Below, in pieces: positions 1-9,041 of a DNA stretch of 64,000 nucleotides. A program made the translations under genes and the position numbers. This DNA comes from an uncultured Pirellula sp. GTDB taxonomy: Bacteria; Planctomycetota; Planctomycetia; Pirellulales; Pirellulaceae. Within the stretch, counting starts at the first letter, position 1. Each line of letters starts with the position of its first letter. The stretch is from assembly GCA_903858115.1 (NCBI GenBank), contig CAIOHR010000410.1, forward strand, positions 1-64,000, written 5' to 3'. The notes beneath the pieces were generated by a model. The model was not told where the DNA came from. It saw nothing but the letters and a program-made list of their open reading frames with translations, and ran no database searches.

Positions 1-1
1 G

Positions 2-235
2 ACCGGGAGACAGGGGCGTGAGGACAAGAATGGAAAAATCATGGCTGACCATGCACCGATTTTGGCGAAGCTGGGGATTGCGGAGGGGATGTGGTGCGAT
101 TTGGTATGGAACTTTAAGCGATACTTTGGCAGGAGTCGCGGCCCGGGATCACCGGATCGGATGCGAGAAGAGGCTGTCTTGGGGATGCGCAAGTTCCAAC
201 CGGGGCAGAAGAAAGTGCGTGAGTGTTTTGCTTGA
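2..235 (+). CDS. Hypothetical protein, C-terminal part (open to the window edge)
   Basis: The frame is open from the first bases of the window to a TGA at 233-235. An internal ATG at 41 would give a 64-residue protein, but no stop lies between that ATG and the window edge, so this may be the tail of a longer gene. The readable part is basic and has a WCDLVWNFKRYFGRSRG stretch and a C-terminal RECFA. No domain is recognised with certainty. It vaguely resembles short tails seen near transposase-like genes in planctomycetes, which is only an impression. The next gene starts 154 bases downstream on the same strand. Confidence 0.4.
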   Translation, partial: TGRQGREDKNGKIMADHAPILAKLGIAEGMWCDLVWNFKRYFGRSRGPGSPDRMREEAVLGMRKFQPGQKKVRECFA

Positions 236-389
236 TCGTTTTTTGATTCCCAGTTGATTCCCATTTGATTCTCAATGGTATCGCCGTGTTTGCGAAGCAT
301 GATCTTTGAAGGAGCAAACACCTATTACTGCGAATTCGAGTTGCATGGTTCGCTTGCAACATTTGGCAGTTTGCGTTATCGATAGTTGA

Positions 390-1583
390 ATGATTTATTT
401 AGATAATAATGCGACCAGTCTAATCGACCTGCGAATTGCATCTCGGATGCACGAGATAATTTGCCAGCGGCTGGGAAATCCCAGCAGTCAGCATTCGCAC
501 GGCCGAACCGCGAGAGCCATCGTTGAGGATGCCCGTGAGCGATTGTTGCGTTCCGTCGGCGCAATGACTCGTGGAATGCGGAGCGATCAATTGCTGTTCA
601 CTAGCGGCGGAACCGAGTCGAACAATCTGGCGATCTTCGGATTGAGCGAAGGGCGAGCGGGCGCGTTGTTGGTGTCCGCGATCGAGCACCCGAGCATTTT
701 GGCCGCGGCGGAGCGTGCAGCAATCATGGGCAGGGAAGTGATCCAGATTCCAGTAAATCGAGAGGGAGTTATCGATATAGAATCGTTACGGCAACGAGTC
801 GCAAACCACTCACGCGAACCGATTGCATTGGTTTCGATCATGTCTGCCAATAACGAAACCGGGGTTCTGCAACCGATAGATTTAGCTAGCAAAATATGCA
901 GAGAACAAGGAATTTGTCTTCATACAGATGCCGTTCAAGTATTGGGGAAGTGCGAACTTAGTTTCGAATCGTTGGGAGTGGACGCAATGACGATCACTTC
1001 TCACAAACTGCATGGGCCTGTCGGAGTCGGAGCATTGGTGTTGCGGCATGGCGTTCCCATTGCACCTCAGGCTTTTGGCGGATTTCAGCAATTGGGACTT
1101 CGGCCTGGAACAGAAATGGCGGCTCTTTGCGATGGCTTTGCCATGGCTGCGGAACTCGCTAGCAGTGTAGAAGAGCGGGTTTCAGCGATGTTGCCATTGC
1201 GTGACAAACTCGAGCAAGGCATACGGAAAGTGATTCCAGATGCCATTGTGAACGGCTGCAATGCTCAACGTCTTCCCCATACGACGAGCATTTCGTTTCC
1301 AGGAGTCGATCGCCAAGCGTTGCAGCTGGCATTAGATATGCGTGGGATTGCTTGCAGCACGGGTTCCGCTTGCGCGAGCGGTTCCAGCCAGCCCAGCCAT
1401 GTCTTGGCTGCGATGGGACTGGACGAAGCTCAGATCAAAGGTGGGATTCGATTCAGTTTGTCGTGCGAAACGACCTCTGACGAAATCGATCAGGTGATAG
1501 AGATTTTGAGTTCGATAGTTCCCATGTTGATGAAAACGCCCAGCGTTTTGTCCAAGTCGAGTCGTGAGCAAGGAGAAAACTGA
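390..1583 (+). CDS. Cysteine desulfurase, NifS/IscS family
   Basis: PLP-dependent class V aminotransferase-fold enzyme that removes sulfur from L-cysteine, giving alanine and an enzyme persulfide used for Fe-S clusters or tRNA thiolation. The 397-residue length is normal for the family. Visible motifs are the N-terminal YLDNNATS, the TSGGTESNN phosphate-binding region, the Schiff-base lysine K206 in SHKLHGPVG, and the catalytic cysteine C328 in STGSACASG on the mobile loop. The ATG at 390 directly precedes the conserved YLDNNAT start. No scaffold or SufE-like partner lies beside it; an A-type carrier (43509-43838) is far away. The MoxR gene begins 85 bases downstream. Whether it serves as IscS, SufS or a tRNA-modification enzyme cannot be told from sequence alone. 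Confidence 0.93.
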   Translation: MIYLDNNATSLIDLRIASRMHEIICQRLGNPSSQHSHGRTARAIVEDARERLLRSVGAMTRGMRSDQLLFTSGGTESNNLAIFGLSEGRAGALLVSAIEHPSILAAAERAAIMGREVIQIPVNREGVIDIESLRQRVANHSREPIALVSIMSANNETGVLQPIDLASKICREQGICLHTDAVQVLGKCELSFESLGVDAMTITSHKLHGPVGVGALVLRHGVPIAPQAFGGFQQLGLRPGTEMAALCDGFAMAAELASSVEERVSAMLPLRDKLEQGIRKVIPDAIVNGCNAQRLPHTTSISFPGVDRQALQLALDMRGIACSTGSACASGSSQPSHVLAAMGLDEAQIKGGIRFSLSCETTSDEIDQVIEILSSIVPMLMKTPSVLSKSSREQGEN

Positions 1584-1668
1584 TACAATCGGGGTATGTA
1601 GAGCAGGCTGGAGTACTCGTCGGAGCGGTCTAGCATTTCCTTTGTTTCGGTTTTTTTGAAAGTTCGGC

Positions 1669-2715
1669 ATGACGAATGTAGATTCCGCACGCGCGGATTT
1701 GGAACGACTTCAGAAGGCACGGGATCAGATCCTTTCGCAGCTTTCTCGAACGATTGTTGGGCAAACCGATGTCGTCGAGCAATTGCTAATCAGCATCTTT
1801 GCCAAAGGGCATTGTTTGCTTGAAGGTGTGCCGGGACTTGCGAAAACATTGATGATCAGCTCTCTAGCACAAACCATGAGTTTGTCCTTTAGTCGTATAC
1901 AGTTCACACCGGACCTGATGCCTGCAGACATTACGGGGACGGAGATCATTGAAGAGAACAGATCGACTGGTTCGCGTGAACGCCGATTCATGGAAGGGCC
2001 ATTGTTCGCCAATGTCGTTCTAGCCGACGAAATCAATCGTACGCCTCCGAAGACGCAAGCAGCTCTTTTGGAAGCGATGCAAGAACGTCAAATCACTGTC
2101 GGACGCGTTCGGCATCAGCTATCCGATCCATTTTTCGTGTTGGCAACGCAGAACCCGATTGAACAGGAAGGGACTTACCCGCTTCCGGAAGCACAACAAG
2201 ACCGCTTCATGTTCAAGGTGCATGTCTCGTATCCTTCGTTCGCAGACGAATTTGAAGTAGCCCGACGAACGACTGGTCAGAATAAAACCACGATTGAACC
2301 AGTCCTTTCTGGCGAAGAGATTCTTTCGCTTCAAGAGTTCATTCGAAGCATCGAAGTGAGTGAGAACGTCATTCGATATGCGTTGGCGATCGTACGACAG
2401 ACTCGCGTGGGCCAGGATGGGGTTCCCGATTTCGTGCGGGACCAAGTCGCTTGGGGGGCTGGGCCGCGCGCGGTTCAGTTCTTGATCCTCGGCGCCAAAG
2501 CGCGGGCAGCGATGTCGGGTCGCTCCTATGTGGATACTTCGGATGTCCAGTTTTGTGCAAAGCCTGTTCTTCGGCATCGCATGGTTGTGAATTTCGCTGC
2601 CGAGAGCGATGGTGTCACGAGCGACGCGGTTGTCGATGAAATCATTTCTGTTACGCCCACAGCTCAAGACGAATTGTTGCGCGATGCCCGATTCCAAAGA
2701 ATACTTGCATCCTGA
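1669..2715 (+). CDS. MoxR family AAA+ ATPase
   Basis: AAA+ ATPase of the MoxR group, thought to act as a chaperone that works with vWA proteins in assembling or activating other proteins. The 348 residues show a Walker A (EGVPGLAKT, about residues 52-60), a Walker B (VVLADEINR, about 115-123), a sensor region with ATQNPIEQEGTYPLPEAQ typical of MoxR, and a C-terminal lid. It opens a four-gene block: the next gene (DUF58) starts at 2684, inside this gene's last codons, so translation is probably coupled. This MoxR-DUF58-BatA-vWA order is widespread (Bat-type aerotolerance or moxR operons), but the target complex is unknown. Confidence 0.93.
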   Translation: MTNVDSARADLERLQKARDQILSQLSRTIVGQTDVVEQLLISIFAKGHCLLEGVPGLAKTLMISSLAQTMSLSFSRIQFTPDLMPADITGTEIIEENRSTGSRERRFMEGPLFANVVLADEINRTPPKTQAALLEAMQERQITVGRVRHQLSDPFFVLATQNPIEQEGTYPLPEAQQDRFMFKVHVSYPSFADEFEVARRTTGQNKTTIEPVLSGEEILSLQEFIRSIEVSENVIRYALAIVRQTRVGQDGVPDFVRDQVAWGAGPRAVQFLILGAKARAAMSGRSYVDTSDVQFCAKPVLRHRMVVNFAAESDGVTSDAVVDEIISVTPTAQDELLRDARFQRILAS

Positions 2716-3586
2716 AGCAATCCGTCGAATTCATTCGATGGAGTTGCGAGCCCGAAACATTGTGGAGGGCTTTCTTTCAGGCATGCACCGCAGTCCGTAT
2801 TTCGGGCAATCGGTCGAGTTTGTTCAGCATCGTCAGTATGCGCCTGGGGATGATCTACGCCATATCGACTGGAAAGTGTTTGGTCGGCAGGATCGACTTT
2901 ACATTAAGCAATACGAAGAAGACACCAATCTTCGTTGCACATTGCTCATGGACGCATCGAAGAGTATGCAGTACGGTCGAGGCCCCCTCAATAAATTCGA
3001 TTACGGAGCCACCCTCTGTGCTTGTTTGGCGTATCTTACACTTCGGCAGCAGGACTCCGTTGGCTTGACGGTGTTTGACCAAAAGATTCGAACGCGATTG
3101 CCGTGGCGTTCGAGTAGGTCGCATTTACAAAGCATTTACAAATCTCTGCAAAACGCACCGACTACCGACAAGACCGACATCAAGGGTGTGTTTCGCGAAA
3201 TCAACGAGACGTATCCCAAGCGATCCTTGATGGTAATCGCATCGGATTTTTTGGGATCAGAGGCCGAAGCGTTGAAGGGTCTGGGGCAGTTGCGCAAATC
3301 TGGCCACGATGTGTTGGTGTTTCACATTCTCGACGATGATGAAATAGACTTTCCCTTTAATGATCCAACCCGATTCGAAGGGATGGAATCGTTAGACTCG
3401 TTGACTTGCAATCCGCGAGCGCTGCGCGATGGTTATCTCGAGGCGCTGCATCGTTTTTTAGACCGCGTTCGACATGCCTGTGCGACCTATCAGATCGACT
3501 ATCAGCTTGTTCGCACGAGTCGTAGTTTGGACGCGGCGTTGAGTTCGTACCTTTCTTCACGCATGGCCCATATGAGGAAGAGGTAA
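2684..3586 (+). CDS. DUF58 domain protein
   Basis: Soluble DUF58 protein of 300 residues, the usual second partner in MoxR operons. The family signature is clear: QYAPGDDLRHIDWKVFGR near residue 50, followed by a vWA-like fold with LMDASKSMQYG near residue 90, a DxSxS-type metal-site motif. An upstream in-frame ATG at 2609 would add 25 residues, but the ATG at 2684 (MPDSKEYLHPE) fits the family better and overlaps the MoxR gene by 32 bases. The C-terminal part has a conserved look (HILDDDEIDFPF). It probably binds the MoxR ATPase and the membrane proteins encoded next; this is inferred from context. Confidence 0.9.
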   Translation: MPDSKEYLHPEAIRRIHSMELRARNIVEGFLSGMHRSPYFGQSVEFVQHRQYAPGDDLRHIDWKVFGRQDRLYIKQYEEDTNLRCTLLMDASKSMQYGRGPLNKFDYGATLCACLAYLTLRQQDSVGLTVFDQKIRTRLPWRSSRSHLQSIYKSLQNAPTTDKTDIKGVFREINETYPKRSLMVIASDFLGSEAEALKGLGQLRKSGHDVLVFHILDDDEIDFPFNDPTRFEGMESLDSLTCNPRALRDGYLEALHRFLDRVRHACATYQIDYQLVRTSRSLDAALSSYLSSRMAHMRKR

Positions 3587-3591
3587 CCGAA

Positions 3592-6018
3592 GTGCAATTT
3601 GTATTCCAGCCATTGGCTTGGGGTTTTCTATTGGTTCTGTTGCCGTTACTCATCCACTTGATCAACCTCGTTCGGCATCGACGGACGGAATGGGCAGCGA
3701 TGGAGTTTCTTCTGGAGAGCTACCGCAAGCATCGACGATGGGTATGGCTGAAACAGGCGTTATTGATTGCGTCTCGGATGCTGGCTGTTGCGATCGTCGT
3801 AGCGATGTTGGCGCAATGGGTGAGTGGTTCTCGATGGCTTTCGATGGTGAGCCAGTCAACTACGCATCATTATTTCATCATCGACGATTCCGCATCGATG
3901 GGTGATACGGCTAGCGGAGGGAATGCGTATCAGGCTGCCCTTGGAGTGGTTCAAACTATCGTGAGTGCTGCGCCGTCGCGAGAGGGAAATCATCTGATTA
4001 GCGTCTTTCGAGCGTCGAGGGCTAGTAGAGCCAACGAGCCCACATCGAAAGGACAGAACGGTTCTTTGAGTTCGGATCCCTCTAGTAGCAACTCCGTCGT
4101 TAGCAAATCCGCTGACTCGGTTGCGGATTTATTGGCGAGATCTATTCCTTCCGATCCAGCGAGATTGCTTGACAAGCTTATGGGTACTCAACCCAGCGCA
4201 ATGGATTGTGCTTTGCCGGACTCGGTTGCCCTACTTGGCCCGGTCATGCAGCAATCGCCTAGCGAAAAGGCGGTCGTCTATTTCCTGAGTGATTTTCGGC
4301 GCAAAGACTGGCAGAACGCGACGCTTTTGAAGCAACAGATCCAGTCTCTTCCAAATTCGGATTTTGAATTGCAACTGATCGATTGCATGCCGGCTCGACA
4401 TGAAAATCTGACTATTGCATCGATAAGTCCTCAACAGGAAGTGTTGGTCGCAGGCGTTCCGTCTCTGATCAACATCACAGTTCGAAATAATGGAACAGCT
4501 CCAGCCCGAAACATTTCCGTTCGCGTCAATGCGATCGATTATGGCGACAAACAATTGGAGCAGAAGCCTGGGGAGGCATACTCAGGGCTTTCGACCGAGC
4601 TGCCGTTGCTATCGATCGATCGCATTGAACCAGGTGAGTCGGTGACGCGGCACACTCAAGTATTATTCCCTCGGAGCGGATCGCACGTGATCACCGCGCA
4701 GTTGCCGCCCGATTCCTTGCAAGCGGATAATCGAGCACACTGTGTTCTGGATCTTCAGGAAGGGCTGCAGGTTCTTTTAATTGATGGCGATTTATCTGGG
4801 AAACACTCGTTCTATTTTGAGTCTGCGTTGTCGTCCAGCGGTACGGCAAAGACAGGGCTCATGATGACTCGCGAAGGTCCCGAGTATCTTCGCGATGCAG
4901 ATCCTGAAGCGTTGACTCGATTCGCCTGCATAATTATGCAAGCCGTCCCTGGTCTTGACATGCGAGCCATTGAAAATCTGCATGGTTACGTCGCAAGTGG
5001 GGGCGGGCTAGCGATTTTCTTTGGTGAATTGATGACTGCGGCTGACTATGCTCGCTACAACGTGTCGTTTACCAAGGTCCCAGCCGCTTCGAAAATCAAT
5101 AAACCGTTGATGCCTTTCTCGCTGAAGGGCCCAGCAGAATTGCCTCGATCCGCTGAAGAGACCACACCGGATCTGATTGTAGACAATCATCCGATTTTTG
5201 CTCCCCTGCTCGGATTGAACAATTCACCATTCCAAGGGGTTCGTATGCAACGATTTGTAGAATTGGATGACTCCCTTTTCGCAGAGTCCGCTACCAAGAG
5301 CCGAGATGTCGAAGACTCCAAATCTTGGAAACCCGTGCTGACGTTGAGAAACAAAAAACCGCTCCTTATCGACCATTCCGTCGGAGAGGGGCGAGTTCTT
5401 TTTGGTTTGACGGCGTTGGATCGGCAATGGACCAACTGGCACATGGAACCGACTTTTGTCGTTGCCGCATTAAGGACGGTTTACAACCTTTCCTCGTTTA
5501 GAGGTATGGAGACGTCAAAACAAGTAGGTGCACCTATGCGATGGGATTTTTCGTCGCAAGAAATGTTGCCTGAGATTGAAATACTTTGTCCCAGCCGCCA
5601 AGGGGCAACGATTCGTACCATGCTCAGTGTGAACGCGAGGCCAGCAGGGGAGAATACGCTATCGGCATCTGTTGAATCCGACGCTGGACAAGACAACGAA
5701 GAGGCGGTTCGTTCCATCCTGAACTCTGGCGTATTTGAATGGTGGGGGACCTCGACCCAAGGGGAACGGCTTGTCCGTAATTTGGCTCGCAACGTATCGC
5801 CACTCGAAGGCGAATTCGACAAGATCGGGGTAACAGACTTGAGTAGGGCGCTGGATGGTGTGGCTTATACCTACAAGGATGCGGATTCGGTCGGCTCGAG
5901 TCTGGCGCTTGCTGGCTTTGCCAATCGCAACATGTTGCTCATGTGTTTATTGCTGGGATTGCTCCTATTCGAGCAATGGCTAGCTTGGAGTGCTTCGTAC
6001 CACTTACCATCGAAATAG
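3592..6018 (+). CDS. Membrane protein with BatA N-terminal domain and vWA domain
   Basis: 808 residues starting at a GTG, preceded by GAGGAAGAGG. The N-terminus has the BatA (aerotolerance regulator N-terminal) pattern: hydrophobic helix at about residues 8-27, then a basic RHRRTEW segment and a second helix at about 57-78. A vWA domain follows with a metal-site motif IDDSASMGD near residue 98. A long periplasmic part contains a CARDB-like region (about 270-370) and a region that resembles the glutamine-amidotransferase-like fold found in many planctomycete BatA proteins (about 390 on). The last 20 residues form a third membrane segment. It starts 5 bases after the DUF58 stop and ends 7 bases before the next vWA gene, so it is in the same operon. 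Confidence 0.85.
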   Translation: MQFVFQPLAWGFLLVLLPLLIHLINLVRHRRTEWAAMEFLLESYRKHRRWVWLKQALLIASRMLAVAIVVAMLAQWVSGSRWLSMVSQSTTHHYFIIDDSASMGDTASGGNAYQAALGVVQTIVSAAPSREGNHLISVFRASRASRANEPTSKGQNGSLSSDPSSSNSVVSKSADSVADLLARSIPSDPARLLDKLMGTQPSAMDCALPDSVALLGPVMQQSPSEKAVVYFLSDFRRKDWQNATLLKQQIQSLPNSDFELQLIDCMPARHENLTIASISPQQEVLVAGVPSLINITVRNNGTAPARNISVRVNAIDYGDKQLEQKPGEAYSGLSTELPLLSIDRIEPGESVTRHTQVLFPRSGSHVITAQLPPDSLQADNRAHCVLDLQEGLQVLLIDGDLSGKHSFYFESALSSSGTAKTGLMMTREGPEYLRDADPEALTRFACIIMQAVPGLDMRAIENLHGYVASGGGLAIFFGELMTAADYARYNVSFTKVPAASKINKPLMPFSLKGPAELPRSAEETTPDLIVDNHPIFAPLLGLNNSPFQGVRMQRFVELDDSLFAESATKSRDVEDSKSWKPVLTLRNKKPLLIDHSVGEGRVLFGLTALDRQWTNWHMEPTFVVAALRTVYNLSSFRGMETSKQVGAPMRWDFSSQEMLPEIEILCPSRQGATIRTMLSVNARPAGENTLSASVESDAGQDNEEAVRSILNSGVFEWWGTSTQGERLVRNLARNVSPLEGEFDKIGVTDLSRALDGVAYTYKDADSVGSSLALAGFANRNMLLMCLLLGLLLFEQWLAWSASYHLPSK

Positions 6019-6025
6019 TTGACGC

Positions 6026-8866
6026 ATGCACTCGATTGCTAATTCATTTCCATTCCATCTCGCTCAAGAAAATTCGCGAATTTTCTACCAATGGATGCGC
6101 ATTGAGCAGATGGATCAATGGGTCCATTGGTTTGCATTGGCATGTGTTCTCGTATTGCTGGCCAGCTATGTAGTTTTCTGGTACCGGCGAGATTGGAAAG
6201 AACTGCCGCGTGGCATTGGCTGGACATTATTGATGCTCCGGCTGTTTGCTTTGTTGGGTATTCTCTTTTTCTTTTTGGATTTGCAAAAGCGTACCGAGCA
6301 GCAAGTGACCCGTCCATCGCGGCTTGCTGTTCTCGTGGATACATCACTGAGCATGACGATGCCTCAGGCGGACGACGAATCTGCGGATTCTCAGATGAGC
6401 CGAATTGGTGCAATCCAGCAATTCTTCAAAACCTCAACGGTTCTGAAGCAATTGCAGCAGAATCATGATGTGACGGTTTATCGGTTCGATCAGAGTGTTC
6501 GACCTGCAGCCGTGGCAACGTTTGCGAAGCCGCGTGTTGAAACGGGGGGCAGTGTCGATGATCGGCTTTCCGTATGGAAGGCTGCCAGTCGCGTTGTTTG
6601 GATTGGTACGATTCTGACTGCTGTTGGAATATTCTTGGTTTTGCTAGGGCTTGTCTTAAGAGTTCGAGGCAATCGAGGGGTGGCGTGGCCTTATGTACTG
6701 ATGGTGTCCGTCATTGGAGTGTTGAGTGGGTTCGTATTGATCGCAACCGCCATTCTCCGGGCTGATGGAGTTCCATGGCAAAGTTTGTGGCAACGCGAGG
6801 AGCCTATTCTTGCGTCTATGGATCAGACCAAGGATTCGACTGCTGCCAGTTCAAAACCGTTAGAGCCCAAAGATGTCGCATGGGATGCTTCTCTCGTAGC
6901 CACAGGGACTGAGTCGCGGGTGGGGGATGCGATTCATTCGGTCCTTGAGCAGGAAAGAGGCTCACCGTTGGCAGGGATTGTGGTTATGACCGATGGTCGC
7001 AGCAACGCGGGGCTGGATCCACTCACAACGATCTCCGAAGCCACAGTCCAAGGAGTCCCAATACACACTGTTGGACTTGGGACCGCCAAAAATCCGATCA
7101 ATGTGCGCGTACTTGATGTTGAGACTCCGAAGAGAGTATTTCCAGGCGATCGATTTCGGCTCAACGCATTGGTTCAAGCGTCTGGCTTAGAAGGCAAACA
7201 GATATCGTTGCAACTGCGTCGCAGGCCAGGAAACCAACAGTCAGCAACCATGACGATCGATGAAGAGAGGACGATCACGCTTGCAGGGGATGATACGATT
7301 ACAAGCGTCATCTTTGACATTGTCCCTCGCGAGGTGGGAGCATGGACGTATGAAGTTCGATCGCTTCCACCAACGCAGGACGCCAACTCAACGGATAACT
7401 CTCTCGAACGTGAAGTTCGCGTTGTGGAACCAAAGGCAACGGTACTAGTGATCGCGGGCGGCCCAACGCGTGAGTATCAGTTCGTGCGCAACCTACTGTT
7501 TCGTGACCCTACGATGCAGTCCCATGTATATTTGCAAACGAGTGGTGCTGGCGTTTCACAGGAAGCGAAAAAGCTGTTGACTGAGTTTCCGCGAACTCGC
7601 GCCGAGATGAGTCAATACGATTGCGTGATCGCTTTCGATGCCGCTTGGATGGATCTGGACAAGGAGCAGATTGAAACATTGGAAAAGTGGATTGGCGAAC
7701 AGGCAGGAGGTCTTGTCATGGTCGCGGGATCTGTGGCAACTCCGAAATGGGCCGGCGCTGCAGGCAACGGCAATCCAAAGGCAGATACTATTCGCAACCT
7801 AGCGCCCGTCGTATTGAATTCTCGTGGAGCTAGGCTCGTATCAATAGGGCGATTCGAATCCGAAACAGCCTATCCTTTGTTACTCTCCAACGATGCATTG
7901 CAGACAGATTTTTTGCAAATCGGAAAAACGGTCGAGGAGAGCAAGAGGGTGTGGGACGATTTCGCTGGGGTCTATAGTTACTATGCGTGCTACGAACCCA
8001 AACCTGGTGCCACACCGTTAGCGATGTTCTCCGATCCAACGACATCGATGAATGGTTCCTTTCCAATTTTCCTTGCAACGCAGTTTTACGGTTCCGGGCG
8101 TGTTGCATTTCAAGGGAGTGGGGAGATGTGGCGATTGCGTGACCTCGGCGAAGAGTATTTCGATACGTATTATACAAAACTCGTTCGCTGGGCAGGTCAA
8201 GGACGGTTGCTTCGCGATTCTGATCGTGGCATGTTGCTTTTAGACAAAGAGCAAGCGATCGTCGGTGAGCAGATTATGGTGCGAGCGGTTCTGCGCGACG
8301 CTCAGTTTCAGCCACTTATCATGACCGATGTTACTGCAAAACTGGTCGATCCGTCAGGCCGATCCACATCTTTACCATTGGCTCCCATTCCCGATCCATC
8401 GCAACCAGGAGTGTATTTAGGACAGTTCTTCGCGAAAGCGACAGGCAACTACGAAGTGCAACTTCCTGTTGGAGGGTTAGCTGATCAGGTGTTGCTGACT
8501 CAGCAGGTCGTTGTTCGGGTACCTGCGGTCGAGATTCAACGACCCCAGCGCAACGATCCTGTTCTGACAGAATTGGCGAGCAAGACGGGAGGCCGCTATT
8601 GGATTGGCATTGATACGCTTGTTGGAGATGGAGCCGGCTCCACAACGTCCAGTCCCTCCGAGACGAGTAGCGATGATGCGTTAGCCAAAGGTCGCTCAAC
8701 AATCAACGGGCTTGTGAACGCAATCCCTTCACGAGATCAAACCAACTTTCTGCCGGGAACACCGGACCGTGAATTTCAACAGCGTTTGATGGGGCTTTTG
8801 ATGGCCTGGATTGTGGGATGCTTGTCGCTGGAATGGCTAATTCGTCGGATGAGCAAACTGGCTTAG
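6026..8866 (+). CDS. Large membrane vWA protein, last gene of the MoxR block
   Basis: 946 residues. Two membrane helices at about 34-54 and 62-83 precede a vWA metal-site motif VDTSLSMTM near residue 104. Unusually, two more hydrophobic helices (about 192-211 and 223-244) come before the vWA region resumes with VVMTDGRSN near residue 321. After that are an Ig-like part, a region resembling a glutamine-amidotransferase-like fold (ATVLVIAGGPTREYQ), a second beta-rich part, and a final helix near residues 922-940. In-frame ATGs at 6095 and 6110 also precede the first helix, so the start is uncertain. It probably forms a membrane complex with the preceding proteins. A 175-base gap follows before a convergent gene. 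Confidence 0.82.
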   Translation: MHSIANSFPFHLAQENSRIFYQWMRIEQMDQWVHWFALACVLVLLASYVVFWYRRDWKELPRGIGWTLLMLRLFALLGILFFFLDLQKRTEQQVTRPSRLAVLVDTSLSMTMPQADDESADSQMSRIGAIQQFFKTSTVLKQLQQNHDVTVYRFDQSVRPAAVATFAKPRVETGGSVDDRLSVWKAASRVVWIGTILTAVGIFLVLLGLVLRVRGNRGVAWPYVLMVSVIGVLSGFVLIATAILRADGVPWQSLWQREEPILASMDQTKDSTAASSKPLEPKDVAWDASLVATGTESRVGDAIHSVLEQERGSPLAGIVVMTDGRSNAGLDPLTTISEATVQGVPIHTVGLGTAKNPINVRVLDVETPKRVFPGDRFRLNALVQASGLEGKQISLQLRRRPGNQQSATMTIDEERTITLAGDDTITSVIFDIVPREVGAWTYEVRSLPPTQDANSTDNSLEREVRVVEPKATVLVIAGGPTREYQFVRNLLFRDPTMQSHVYLQTSGAGVSQEAKKLLTEFPRTRAEMSQYDCVIAFDAAWMDLDKEQIETLEKWIGEQAGGLVMVAGSVATPKWAGAAGNGNPKADTIRNLAPVVLNSRGARLVSIGRFESETAYPLLLSNDALQTDFLQIGKTVEESKRVWDDFAGVYSYYACYEPKPGATPLAMFSDPTTSMNGSFPIFLATQFYGSGRVAFQGSGEMWRLRDLGEEYFDTYYTKLVRWAGQGRLLRDSDRGMLLLDKEQAIVGEQIMVRAVLRDAQFQPLIMTDVTAKLVDPSGRSTSLPLAPIPDPSQPGVYLGQFFAKATGNYEVQLPVGGLADQVLLTQQVVVRVPAVEIQRPQRNDPVLTELASKTGGRYWIGIDTLVGDGAGSTTSSPSETSSDDALAKGRSTINGLVNAIPSRDQTNFLPGTPDREFQQRLMGLLMAWIVGCLSLEWLIRRMSKLA

Positions 8867-9041
8867 CGAACCGTCGGATGGGGCTTCAGGAAAAGAAGTT
8901 TGCAAAGCCACGCCTACGGTTTCGTGTTAAACAATGCAGGCGCGAGAAATGAACAAAGCAACAGCCCGTCGCGTTACGAGTTGAGATTCGAGTGTCAGGC
9001 CGGCTGGTTCAGCGCAGTTGCTTGTTATGTATCTGAGCCCG

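Noticed and set aside
2119..2697. Minus-strand open frame of 192 codons
   Set aside because: It lies opposite the MoxR gene, whose motifs are clear; the product has no recognisable pattern.
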